Shown here: one piece after another, positions 9,198 to 17,067 of the stretch
Layout: every line of letters begins with the position of its first letter
Position numbering within the stretch: the first letter of the stretch is position 1
Assembly (NCBI GenBank): GCA_043805435.1
Contig: JAZDHY010000049.1
Coordinates: 24,998-88,997 of the forward strand
Source: JAEXOD01 sp043805435
Lineage (GTDB): Bacteria > Bacteroidota > Ignavibacteria > Ignavibacteriales > Melioribacteraceae
Direction: 5' to 3'
DNA length: 64,000 bases
Program-made: the position numbers and the translations under genes
Notes under the pieces: generated by a model
Seen by the model: only the letters and a program-made list of their open reading frames with translations
Databases searched by the model: none
Told to the model about the DNA's origin: nothing

Positions 9198-10427
9198 ATG
9201 TTTTGGGAAATAGTTGGATTAGGAATTTTATTATTACTAAGTGCTTTTTTTTCGGCTACTGAAATATCTTATGTTGTAGCAAATAAAATAAAAATTGAAA
9301 TAAGAGCCCGAAAAAATAATTTTGCCGCAAAAATTGTCCATCATTTTATTAAAGAGCCTAACGATTTTTATTCAACAATCTTAATCGGTAACAATATAAT
9401 CAATATATCCTTTGCCTCTATTTTTGCATACTTAGCTACACGATTGTTTAATCTGGAAGAGTTTTATATTTTGGTGATTTCAACATTATTATTATTACTT
9501 TTTGGCGAACTTATTCCTAAGTATTTAGCAAGAGAAACGGCCGATAAAACAATATTATTATTTATTACTCCGGTGCGTGTTTTATCTATAATATTATATC
9601 CTGTTATTAAAGTAATAAGTTCTTTATCGTCATTTCTTGTTAGAAATAAAAAAAATGAAAATATTGTTCATTTATTTGACAGGGATGATATTCATAATTT
9701 GATTGATGAAAGTTCGGATGCGGGGGTGGTTGATGAAGTGCAATCTAACATTTTACGAAATGTTATAGACTTTGGCAATCAGCGTGTTTATGAAGCTATG
9801 AAGCCAAGAACCGATATTGTTGGAATTGAAATTGACAGCCCGATAGAATTAGTTGCAAAAACATTTATTCAATCAGGGTATTCAAAACTTCCTGTTTATG
9901 AAGAAACACTAGATAATATTAAAGGCGTTTTAATTGCCTACGATTTATTCAAAAATCCCAAAAGCATTAAAGAAATAATGCGGAATATTATTTTTGTGCC
10001 GGAGACAAAAAAAAGTTTAGAAATGTTAAACGAGTTTTTGGAAAAGCGGGTTTCAATAGCTGTGGTTGTTGATGAGTTTGGAGGTACCGCCGGACTTGTT
10101 ACGGTTGAGGATATTTTAGAGGAAGTTCTTGGCGAAATTAAAGATGAATACGATTTTGATGAAGATGTGTTTTTTCGTAAAATTAACAATTTTACTTTTG
10201 TTATTAGCGGAAAAGCAGAAGTTGATTTTTTAAACGAAAAATATGAACTAAATATACCGGAAGGGGACTACGAAACAATTGCCGGTTTTATTATAAAAAG
10301 AATATTTCGAATACCTATCAAAGGTGAATTTATAGATATTGATAATTTTAAATTTCAGATATTAAATGCAGACCAAACCAAAATTATTTTAGTAAAACTT
10401 TTTGTTGAATCGGAAGAAGACGAATAA
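9198..10427 (+). CDS. CNNM/CorC (HlyC) family transporter-associated protein
   Basis: This 409-residue protein has the three parts of the family in order. First comes an N-terminal DUF21/CNNM membrane domain (about 1-170, with motifs SAFFSATEIS and FGELIPK). A tandem CBS pair follows (about 195-320; MKPRTDI, VVDEFGGTAGLVTVEDILEE). A C-terminal CorC_HlyC transporter-associated domain ends the protein (about 330-405). Members are linked to magnesium/cobalt export or divalent-cation homeostasis at the inner membrane; the historical name hemolysin is not informative. The 3' end lies 43 bp before the start I prefer for the downstream rhodanese. Confidence 0.92.
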   Translation: MFWEIVGLGILLLLSAFFSATEISYVVANKIKIEIRARKNNFAAKIVHHFIKEPNDFYSTILIGNNIINISFASIFAYLATRLFNLEEFYILVISTLLLLLFGELIPKYLARETADKTILLFITPVRVLSIILYPVIKVISSLSSFLVRNKKNENIVHLFDRDDIHNLIDESSDAGVVDEVQSNILRNVIDFGNQRVYEAMKPRTDIVGIEIDSPIELVAKTFIQSGYSKLPVYEETLDNIKGVLIAYDLFKNPKSIKEIMRNIIFVPETKKSLEMLNEFLEKRVSIAVVVDEFGGTAGLVTVEDILEEVLGEIKDEYDFDEDVFFRKINNFTFVISGKAEVDFLNEKYELNIPEGDYETIAGFIIKRIFRIPIKGEFIDIDNFKFQILNADQTKIILVKLFVESEEDE

Positions 10428-10470
10428 TTCGGCATTAAAAAGAACTTTTAAATTAATAAAAGGAGTAATT

Positions 10471-10806
10471 ATGTCTGATATGTTAAATCATGAATCGAAT
10501 ATTGTTTCATTAAATTCCAAAGATTTTTGGGAAAATTATTGCAGCGATATTAATGCAGTTTTGCTTGATGTTCGTACAAGAGAAGAATTTGAAGAAATAC
10601 GAATACCAAATTCAATTTTAATTGATTTTTACCAGCCTAATTTTTTGGAAGAAATTTCCAAACTTGATATTAATAAAAGTTACTATATTTATTGTAAAAA
10701 AGGTATCAGAAGCCTTAAGGCTGCAAAAAATATGTACGATTTTGGAATTACCAAAATTTACAATTTAGCCGAAGGCATTACTACTTGGGATGGTCCAACT
10801 GAATAA
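10471..10806 (+). CDS. Single-domain rhodanese-like protein (copy 1)
   Basis: This 111-residue single rhodanese domain has LLDVRTREEF at the front and the catalytic loop YCKKGIRS with Cys75 in the CxxGxR active site. It can probably carry a persulfide sulfur, with donor and acceptor unknown. I start it at the ATG at 10471 because AGGAG sits at 10461-10465. A longer frame from 10402 would run back into the upstream gene. It is a clear paralogue of the gene at 11167: the C-terminal WDGPTE and the flanking pattern are the same. The two lie 360 bp apart. Confidence 0.88.
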   Translation: MSDMLNHESNIVSLNSKDFWENYCSDINAVLLDVRTREEFEEIRIPNSILIDFYQPNFLEEISKLDINKSYYIYCKKGIRSLKAAKNMYDFGITKIYNLAEGITTWDGPTE

Positions 10807-10988
10807 ATTTTATTTACAATAAAAAATTATAAATAGACAGAATAATAAATTGAATAACACCTAAATAAGGTAAAAAATAGATTTTTGCAGCTGCTTTGCC
10901 TTAAATTTAGAGAATGTTTTTTACATTATTAGAAGTTATTATTTCGATAATCAAAGAATATTGGTTGGTAAACTTGTATTCATTTTGA

Positions 10989-11138
10989 AGTATCTCTCTA
11001 AACCCCAAAACGGCTTTCAACCCAATTTCGTTTATTTACCGATTTACATCAGATAATTATAAAAACCAATTTTATTTTGCAATATCTGCAATTATTGAAT
11101 TTATTATTGTTTTGTACTGTTATCAATTTGTAAACTAA
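10989..11138 (+). other. Non-coding gap between the rhodaneses with a possible gene remnant
   Basis: The 360 bp between the two rhodanese genes (10807-11166) holds no intact gene. Within it, 10989-11138 is an open frame of 49 codons with no start codon. It ends in a hydrophobic stretch (FYFAISAIIEFIIVLY), as if it were the tail of a small membrane protein. It begins right after a TGA. This may be the eroded end of a gene caught between duplicated copies, or chance in AT-rich DNA. Confidence 0.2.
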
Positions 11139-11166
11139 GAGTTAACTTAATTATTAAGGATTATTT

Positions 11167-11514
11167 ATGGCAGGACTATTTTCAAAATTATTCGGTTCAA
11201 ACACACAAATTATTTCATTAACCCCTAAAGAATTTTGGGAACGTTACAAAAATGACAAAAATGCTGTTTTAATAGATGTTCGTACAAAAGAAGAGTATAA
11301 CCAAATAAAAATTCCAAAATCTAAATTGATTGATATATATTCACCAAATTTTGTTAAAGAAATTTCTAAGTTAAAAATAGATGGTAGTTATTATGTTTAT
11401 TGCAGGAGCGGTTCACGAAGTAAAAACGCCGTTATTGAAATGAGTAAATTAGGTATTACAAAAGTATTTAATTTGGCCGGTGGCATAAGTAGTTGGGATG
11501 GGCCGACAGAGTAA
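11167..11514 (+). CDS. Single-domain rhodanese-like protein (copy 2)
   Basis: This 115-residue rhodanese domain has LIDVRTKEEY and a catalytic loop YCRSGSRS with Cys79. It aligns along its whole length with the copy at 10471, sharing SL.(S/P)K(D/E)FWE, DVRT.EE, EISKL, GITK and WDGPTE. This copy has the more typical CRSGSR loop and a longer N-terminus (AGLFSKLFGSN). A good AAGGATT lies before the ATG. It is probably a sulfur-carrier or sulfurtransferase domain produced by local duplication, with the more canonical loop perhaps the active enzyme. Confidence 0.88.
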   Translation: MAGLFSKLFGSNTQIISLTPKEFWERYKNDKNAVLIDVRTKEEYNQIKIPKSKLIDIYSPNFVKEISKLKIDGSYYVYCRSGSRSKNAVIEMSKLGITKVFNLAGGISSWDGPTE

Positions 11515-11738
11515 ATTTTGAATTTTTAATTTTGTGATTTTTAATTGGATAAAAAGTTTTCAATAGGTGAATTGAGTGTTAAAAATGAAGTGTTATTGAT
11601 TAAATTAAGGGAATAAAGTTAAAGTTATCAATATTTAATTTATGCAAATTTGCTTTATTATTATTGGGCAATAAAAATAAGTGGAAGATTTTAATAAATT
11701 AGGTTATCTTTAAGTTTTGAATAATTTAAGATAAACAA

Positions 11739-12884
11739 GTGAAATTTAAAGTATCACATAACGATTTAAATTCTAAAGCAAGATTAGGTCAGTTAGAAAC
11801 TGATCACGGAATAATAAATACACCTATTTTTATGCCGGTTGGCACTCAGGGAACCGTTAAAGCTGTTCCTAATTTATTTTTGAAAGAAGAAATAAAAGCC
11901 CAAATTATATTATCCAATACTTATCATCTTTATTTACGTCCGGGTACCGAAGTTTTAGAGGCTGCAGGTGGTTTGCATAATTTTATGAATTGGGACAAAC
12001 CTATTTTGACCGATAGCGGCGGATTTCAAATATTCAGCTTAAATGATTTGCGGAAGCTAAAAAGAGACGGAGTTGAATTTTCTTCTCATATAGACGGCTC
12101 AAAGCATTATTTTACACCTGAAAAAGTTATTGGAATACAACGTTCAATTGGCAGCGATATAATGATGGTACTTGACGAATGTACTCCTTATCCCTGTGAT
12201 TATGAATATGCAAAAAAATCAAAAGATTTAACTACCAGGTGGGCTATTTTAAACAAAGAAGCATTTGATAATTCTACACCTCTGTATGGTAAATCGCAGG
12301 CGTTGTTTGGAATAATTCAGGGAAGTGTTTATAAAGATTTAAGAGAAGAAAGTGCACGTGAATTGATTAAAATGGATTTTAACGGTTATGCTATTGGTGG
12401 TTTGGCTGTTGGTGAACCGATGGAAACAATGTACGATATTGTAAACTTTACAACTGATATAATGCCTTATGATAAACCCAGATATTTAATGGGAGTAGGG
12501 CGACCTGAAAATATTCTTGAAAGCATTGAACGTGGTGTTGATATGTTTGATTGCGTAATGCCTACAAGAAATGCCCGTAATGCGTATTTGTTTACCAAGA
12601 ATGGTTACTTGACAATAAGAAATGCAAGATATAAGTCGGATTTTAAACCGATTGATGAAACTTGTGACTGTTATACTTGTAAAAATTTTACGCGTGCATA
12701 TTTACGTCACTTATTTATTGCAAAGGAAATCTTAGCCCTTGAACTTGCCTCTATTCATAATCTTAAATTTTATTTAAATTTAGTTAGAGAAGCAAGAGAA
12801 CATATAAAAGAAAATGATTTTAGTATTTGGAAAAACGAAATTGTTAAAAAAATAACAAATAACATTAAAACAAACATGGAGTAA
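11739..12884 (+). CDS. tgt: Queuine tRNA-ribosyltransferase (tRNA-guanine transglycosylase)
   Basis: This 381-residue protein has the Tgt signatures: TDSGGFQIFSL with the catalytic-side Asp, the GGLAVGEP loop, and the zinc site Cys-x-Cys-x2-Cys (about 309-314) followed by a downstream His. Tgt exchanges guanine-34 for preQ1 in Asn, Asp, His and Tyr tRNAs. The start is GTG. The preceding 224 bp hold no gene. yajC begins 2 bp after the stop, the classic tgt-yajC order seen in many bacteria. Confidence 0.97.
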   Translation: MKFKVSHNDLNSKARLGQLETDHGIINTPIFMPVGTQGTVKAVPNLFLKEEIKAQIILSNTYHLYLRPGTEVLEAAGGLHNFMNWDKPILTDSGGFQIFSLNDLRKLKRDGVEFSSHIDGSKHYFTPEKVIGIQRSIGSDIMMVLDECTPYPCDYEYAKKSKDLTTRWAILNKEAFDNSTPLYGKSQALFGIIQGSVYKDLREESARELIKMDFNGYAIGGLAVGEPMETMYDIVNFTTDIMPYDKPRYLMGVGRPENILESIERGVDMFDCVMPTRNARNAYLFTKNGYLTIRNARYKSDFKPIDETCDCYTCKNFTRAYLRHLFIAKEILALELASIHNLKFYLNLVREAREHIKENDFSIWKNEIVKKITNNIKTNME

Positions 12885-12886
12885 AA

Positions 12887-13198
12887 ATGAATTATTTAAT
12901 AGCTATGGGTGCACCGGGTCAAAGTGGTGGCGGAAGTATGGTACAAACATTAATTATGTTTGGAGCAATATTTGCAATTTTTTATTTTATGATTATCAGA
13001 CCACAACAAAAACGCGCAAAAGAACGTGAAGCATTATTATCCGCAATTCAAAAAGGGGATAAAGTTATTACAAGTGGCGGCGTACATGGTGTTATAGCAG
13101 GTCTTGAAGATAAAACTGTTTTGTTAGACCTCGGAAATAATGTAAAAATTAAAGTTGAAAGAAGTGCAATTACTACAGTTGTTAAAGAAGGAAAATAA
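12887..13198 (+). CDS. yajC: Preprotein translocase accessory subunit YajC
   Basis: This 103-residue protein has one transmembrane helix (about 20-40) ending in the family motif FMIIRPQQKR, then a small cytoplasmic domain containing GDKVITSGGVHG. YajC associates with SecDF and the SecYEG translocon and supports export. The N-terminus before the helix is glycine/serine rich. It sits directly after tgt, and its stop overlaps the ribBA start by one base (TAATG), so ribBA may be translationally coupled. Confidence 0.95.
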   Translation: MNYLIAMGAPGQSGGGSMVQTLIMFGAIFAIFYFMIIRPQQKRAKEREALLSAIQKGDKVITSGGVHGVIAGLEDKTVLLDLGNNVKIKVERSAITTVVKEGK

Positions 13199-14418
13199 TG
13201 TTTTGTAATGTTGAAGAAGCGATTGATATTATTAAAGATGGTAATGTTTTAATAATTATAGATGAAGAAGATAGAGAAAACGAAGGGGATTTTGTTTGTG
13301 CTGCCCAACATATCACCCCCGATGTAGTAAATTTTATGGCTAAACACGGGCGTGGTATGATTTGTGTACCCATGTTAAGTTCGTGTTTGGAACGTTTACA
13401 ATTGGAGTTAATGGTTAATACAAATACTGCTTTACATGGTACACAGTTTACTGTTACCGTTGATGCAATAGAAGGAACAACAACAGGTATTTCTGCTTCG
13501 GATCGATCTGTTACTATAAAAAAACTGGCCGACCCAAAATCGGAATCTAAAGATTTTGCAAGGCCGGGACATATATTCCCGTTAAAGGCAGCAGAGGGTG
13601 GTGTATTAAAAAGAACCGGACATACCGAAGCTGTAACCGATTTATGTAAATTAGCCGGTTTATCACCTGTTGGCGTTTTATGCGAAATCCTAAACGAAGA
13701 CGGCACAATGGCACGTTTGGATGATCTTAAAATTATTGCAGAAAAATTTAATCTAAAAATATTAACTGTTACCGACTTAATAAAATACAGAATAAAAAAA
13801 GATCATCTTATTGAAAAAATTGCCTCAATAAACTTTCCAACAAATTTTGGAGAGTTTGAATTAAAAATATATCGTTCAATACAAGATAATAAAGAGCATG
13901 TTGTATTGGTAAAAGGTGATATTACAACCCCCGAACCTGTTTTGGTAAGGGTTCACTCGGAATGTTTGACAGGTGATATTTTTCATTCGTTGCGCTGCGA
14001 TTGTCACGACCAATTAATACACTCAATACAACTTATTGAAAAAGAAGGACGTGGTGCTCTTTTATATATGAGACAAGAAGGCCGTGGAATTGGTCTGTCA
14101 AATAAAATTAAGGCTTATCATCTACAAGACAACGGTAGAGATACTGTTGAAGCAAATTTAGAGCTTGGATTTAAGGCAGATTTACGAGACTATGGAATTG
14201 GTGCTCAAATATTAAACGATTTGGGTATTGAAAGAATAAAATTATTAACTAATAATCCCAAAAAAATTGTTGGATTAAAAGGTTATGGTATTGAAATTGT
14301 TGAACGTGTACCTATTGAAATACCACCTACTGAAAATAATAAAAAATATTTGATTACTAAGCGTGACAAATTAGGTCATTTGATTTTAAAAGAAAATAAA
14401 ACAAGAGATTTAAAATGA
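13198..14418 (+). CDS. ribBA: Bifunctional DHBP synthase / GTP cyclohydrolase II (RibBA)
   Basis: This 406-residue fusion has two parts. The N-terminal half is 3,4-dihydroxy-2-butanone-4-phosphate synthase, with DEEDRENEGDFV near residue 20, TGISASDRS and GHTEA. The C-terminal half is GTP cyclohydrolase II, with the zinc cysteines C256, C267 and C269 in ECLTGDIFHSLRCDC and the loop RQEGRGIGL. Both start branches of riboflavin synthesis are thus provided by one protein. It overlaps yajC by 1 bp and the agmatinase-like gene by 4 bp (ATGA). No FMN riboswitch is seen upstream. Confidence 0.96.
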   Translation: MFCNVEEAIDIIKDGNVLIIIDEEDRENEGDFVCAAQHITPDVVNFMAKHGRGMICVPMLSSCLERLQLELMVNTNTALHGTQFTVTVDAIEGTTTGISASDRSVTIKKLADPKSESKDFARPGHIFPLKAAEGGVLKRTGHTEAVTDLCKLAGLSPVGVLCEILNEDGTMARLDDLKIIAEKFNLKILTVTDLIKYRIKKDHLIEKIASINFPTNFGEFELKIYRSIQDNKEHVVLVKGDITTPEPVLVRVHSECLTGDIFHSLRCDCHDQLIHSIQLIEKEGRGALLYMRQEGRGIGLSNKIKAYHLQDNGRDTVEANLELGFKADLRDYGIGAQILNDLGIERIKLLTNNPKKIVGLKGYGIEIVERVPIEIPPTENNKKYLITKRDKLGHLILKENKTRDLK

Positions 14419-15302
14419 AAGAGTTGGGAATTAAAAGCAATTTTTTAGCAATAGAAAAAGAATTTTCAAATTTTAAGGATTCTAAAATTGTAGTTTTATC
14501 TGCTCCTTTTGAAAAATCGGTTAGTTATGGAAAGGGGACAAAAAAAGGTCCTAAAGAAATAATTAAAGCTTCTCATTATGTTGAGTTTTATGATGAGGAG
14601 TTGGATAGAGAATTATGTTTTGAAAAAGGTATATGTACTTTAGAACCTTTAAAATTAGCTAAATTAAGTGCTAAAAAAGCATTGGAATTAATTTATTCAA
14701 CAACACTTGAACTAATTAACAAAGAGAAATTTGTTGTTACGCTGGGTGGCGAACATTCAATTTCGTATGCTCCTATTAAAGCACACTTGGAAAAATATGC
14801 CAACTTATCAATTATTCAAATTGATGCGCATTCGGATTTACGCGACTCATATCAGGGTTCAAAATATTCACATGCATCCGTAATGGCGCGTGTTGCAGAG
14901 TTAACCAAAGATATTACACAAATAGGTATAAGAGCTCAATGTATTGAAGAAGCAAAGTTTATTAAAGAAAACGGAATTAAAACATTTTACAGCCGCGATA
15001 TCAGGCTTGGTAAATATGAAAACTGGCAGGAAAAAGTAGTTTCCGGTTTGCAGGAAAATGTTTATATTACTTTTGATGTTGACGGCTTTGACCCGTCATT
15101 TTTACCCGCAACAGGTACACCTGAACCGGGTGGTTTAATGTGGGATGAAATAATGAATTTGTTTGCCTTAATTGGCAGAACAAAAAATATTGTTGGAATT
15201 GATGTAGTAGAACTTGCTCCGGACGAAAAACTTCCGTTATCAAGTTTTTCTGCTGCAAAATTAACGTATAAATTATTAAATTACGCTTTTATTAATAAAT
15301 AA
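14415..15302 (+). CDS. speB: Agmatinase / ureohydrolase family protein
   Basis: This 295-residue protein carries all the manganese-binding motifs of the arginase/agmatinase fold in order: GGEHSIS, QIDAHSDLRD, SHASVM and FDVDGFDPSF. The DAHSD and SHASV variants fit agmatinase better than arginase. It would split agmatine into putrescine and urea. A pyruvoyl arginine decarboxylase, which makes agmatine, lies at 21021-21566 in the same window, so arginine to putrescine can be completed here. Formiminoglutamase or guanidinobutyrase remain alternatives. It overlaps ribBA by 4 bp. Confidence 0.85.
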   Translation: MKELGIKSNFLAIEKEFSNFKDSKIVVLSAPFEKSVSYGKGTKKGPKEIIKASHYVEFYDEELDRELCFEKGICTLEPLKLAKLSAKKALELIYSTTLELINKEKFVVTLGGEHSISYAPIKAHLEKYANLSIIQIDAHSDLRDSYQGSKYSHASVMARVAELTKDITQIGIRAQCIEEAKFIKENGIKTFYSRDIRLGKYENWQEKVVSGLQENVYITFDVDGFDPSFLPATGTPEPGGLMWDEIMNLFALIGRTKNIVGIDVVELAPDEKLPLSSFSAAKLTYKLLNYAFINK

Positions 15303-15312
15303 GCTGTTTAAA

Positions 15313-16626
15313 ATGAAAAAAATAATTGTTTTATTTCTGTTGATCAGCGGATACATTTTTCCGCAAAATTTGGTATATGTTGCCAAAATAGATAAAGAAA
15401 TAGACTTGGGGTTAGCCCCATACGTTAAACGAATAATACACGATGCTGAGGAAAACAATGCAAAGTATATTATTTTTGAAATTAACACATTCGGCGGAAG
15501 AGTTGATGCCGCTACTCAAATAAAAGATGCTATACTTGATAGTAAAATACCAACAATAGCGTTTGTTAATAAAAGGGCTATTTCCGCCGGTGCTTTAATT
15601 ACATTATCTTGTTCTAAAATTGTAATGGTTAAGGGTGCTTCAATTGGCGCAACTACAGTTGTAAATGAAGCAGGGCAAAAACAAGCCGAAAAATATCAAT
15701 CATATATGCGTGCCGAAATGCGTTCTACGGCTGAAAAAACAGGCAGAAGAACTGATATTGCACAAGCAATGGTTGATGAACGTATTATTGTTAAAGATTT
15801 GGCGGATGACAGTACAACTTTAGTTACACTAACTACCGATGAAGCAATTAAATTTGGTATGGCCGATACTTCCTTATCCTCAATTGCTGCAATTGTTGAG
15901 TATCTAAATCTTGATAGTGTTAAGATTGTTGCTGCACATAGTAATTGGGCCGAAGATTTTGTGAGATTTTTAAATAACCCGCTTGTATCCTCGTTATTAA
16001 TAATGATTGGATTAGTGGGGATGTTTACCGAGATAAAAACACCCGGCTGGGGTTTACCCGGAACAGCTGCGGTTATTGCTTTAGCCTTATTTTTTGGCTC
16101 CGGTTATATTTTAGAAATTGCATCGGTATTGGAAATTATATTATTTGTGTTAGGAGTGATTTTATTAATTGTTGAAATATTTGTTATTCCCGGTTTTGGA
16201 GTTATTGGTGTTGTTGGTATAGTTTTTATTATTTCCAGTCTGTTTTTAGGGCTAATTTCCGATTTTCCAATTGTTGACACCGAGCTGATTTCTTATGCTG
16301 TTATTCAATTAGCTTTCACTTTTTTAATTACAGGTATAGTAATAACAATTCTGTTAAAATATTTACCAAGGACTACAATGTTAAATAATTTAATACTTCA
16401 CGATAGTATTGATATAAAATCCGATTATACTGCAACATTTTCTAACAATACGCACCTTCAAGGTGTAAAAGGTTATGCAATTACCGATTTGCGTCCATCA
16501 GGTACCGCAATGTTTAATGATAAAAGATACGATGTGGTGGCTGATAATGAATATATCAAACACGACTCTAAAATAATTGTGGTACGGGTTGAAGGAATGA
16601 GGATTGTTGTTGCACTTGATAAGTGA
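15313..16626 (+). CDS. NfeD-type membrane-bound serine protease (ClpP-class)
   Basis: This 437-residue protein has a signal peptide (about 1-18) and a ClpP/SppA-like protease domain to about residue 200, with SAGAL as the likely nucleophile motif. Four or five transmembrane helices (about 220-345) and a C-terminal NfeD OB-fold (about 375-435; GYAITDLRPSGTA) complete it. Long NfeD proteins cut membrane-associated proteins and usually partner with SPFH proteins. Here the SPFH-like floA is not adjacent but at 57259-58254. The gene starts 10 bp after the agmatinase stop and ends its operon ahead of a repeat-rich gap. Confidence 0.9.
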   Translation: MKKIIVLFLLISGYIFPQNLVYVAKIDKEIDLGLAPYVKRIIHDAEENNAKYIIFEINTFGGRVDAATQIKDAILDSKIPTIAFVNKRAISAGALITLSCSKIVMVKGASIGATTVVNEAGQKQAEKYQSYMRAEMRSTAEKTGRRTDIAQAMVDERIIVKDLADDSTTLVTLTTDEAIKFGMADTSLSSIAAIVEYLNLDSVKIVAAHSNWAEDFVRFLNNPLVSSLLIMIGLVGMFTEIKTPGWGLPGTAAVIALALFFGSGYILEIASVLEIILFVLGVILLIVEIFVIPGFGVIGVVGIVFIISSLFLGLISDFPIVDTELISYAVIQLAFTFLITGIVITILLKYLPRTTMLNNLILHDSIDIKSDYTATFSNNTHLQGVKGYAITDLRPSGTAMFNDKRYDVVADNEYIKHDSKIIVVRVEGMRIVVALDK

Positions 16627-16636
16627 GTTGGTAAAT

Positions 16637-16754
16637 TAAAGCCTAATTGTAGAGCGAACTTTAGTTCGCTTGCTATGAGCGATTTATATGAAGGGTGATT
16701 TTTAAAATTTGTTTATAAAATTAAATTTTGGTATTGAAAAATATTTTATTATCT
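16637..16754. repeat. Direct repeat copy 1 with internal palindrome
   Basis: This roughly 118-bp unit begins with TAAAGCCTAATTGTAG and contains the perfect palindrome AGCGAACT-TT-AGTTCGCT. It recurs almost unchanged at 16871-16989, differing by a handful of bases and one indel. It lies in the 441-bp gene-free stretch between two convergent genes (16627-17067). Confidence 0.9.
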
Positions 16755-16829
16755 CCTTGTTGTAGCGAATTTATCTTTAGAGGAAAGTTAGCAGGTTAAT
16801 GCATTTATTGTGGATAGATCTAGGAGCTT

Positions 16830-16845
16830 GCGAGATAAATCTCGC
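16830..16845. repeat. Palindrome GCGAGAT-AA-ATCTCGC in the spacer between the direct repeats
   Basis: A 7-bp inverted repeat with a 2-base spacer. It lies inside a wider unit bounded by the 8-bp inverted pair TTGTAGCG (16760-16767) and CGCTACAA (16845-16852). The TTGTAG-then-hairpin layout matches the palindrome in the flanking direct repeats, so all three belong to one family of small dispersed elements. Confidence 0.7.
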
Positions 16846-16870
16846 GCTACAAATATTGATATTTTAGCTA

Positions 16871-16989
16871 TAAAGCCTAATTGTAGAGCGAACTTTAGTT
16901 CGCTAGCTATGAGCGATTTATATGAAGGGTGATTTTTAAAATTTGTTTATAAAATTAAATTGCAGTATTAAAAAAATATTTTATTATCT
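16871..16989. repeat. Direct repeat copy 2 with internal palindrome
   Basis: Second copy of the 118-bp unit at 16637-16754, offset by 234-235 bp. The hairpin arms are intact (AGCGAACT and AGTTCGCT). The main difference is near the 3' end, where TTTTGG of copy 1 reads TTGCAG. Confidence 0.9.
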
Positions 16990-17004
16990 TTTTAATCATC
17001 AATA

Positions 17005-17046
17005 AATAATAAAAACTACAACAAAAAAGTTGCAGTTTTTATTATT
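17005..17046. terminator. Bidirectional rho-independent terminator
   Basis: A long hairpin has 18-bp arms (AATAATAAAAACTACAAC pairing with GTTGCAGTTTTTATTATT, one G-U or mismatch position) and a six-A loop. The arms give a T-rich tract on both strands. It sits 22 bp beyond the stop of the minus-strand gene at 17068 and also closes the plus-strand side. Confidence 0.85.
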
Positions 17047-17067
17047 CAAAATGTTACAAATATTTAT

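Noticed and set aside
10402..10470. Longer N-terminus for the first rhodanese
   Set aside because: The extension overlaps the CNNM/CorC gene in another frame, and a clear AGGAG precedes the ATG at 10471.
13182..13706. 174-residue minus-strand ORF inside ribBA
   Set aside because: It is antisense to the conserved DHBP synthase domain and lacks any domain or start signal.
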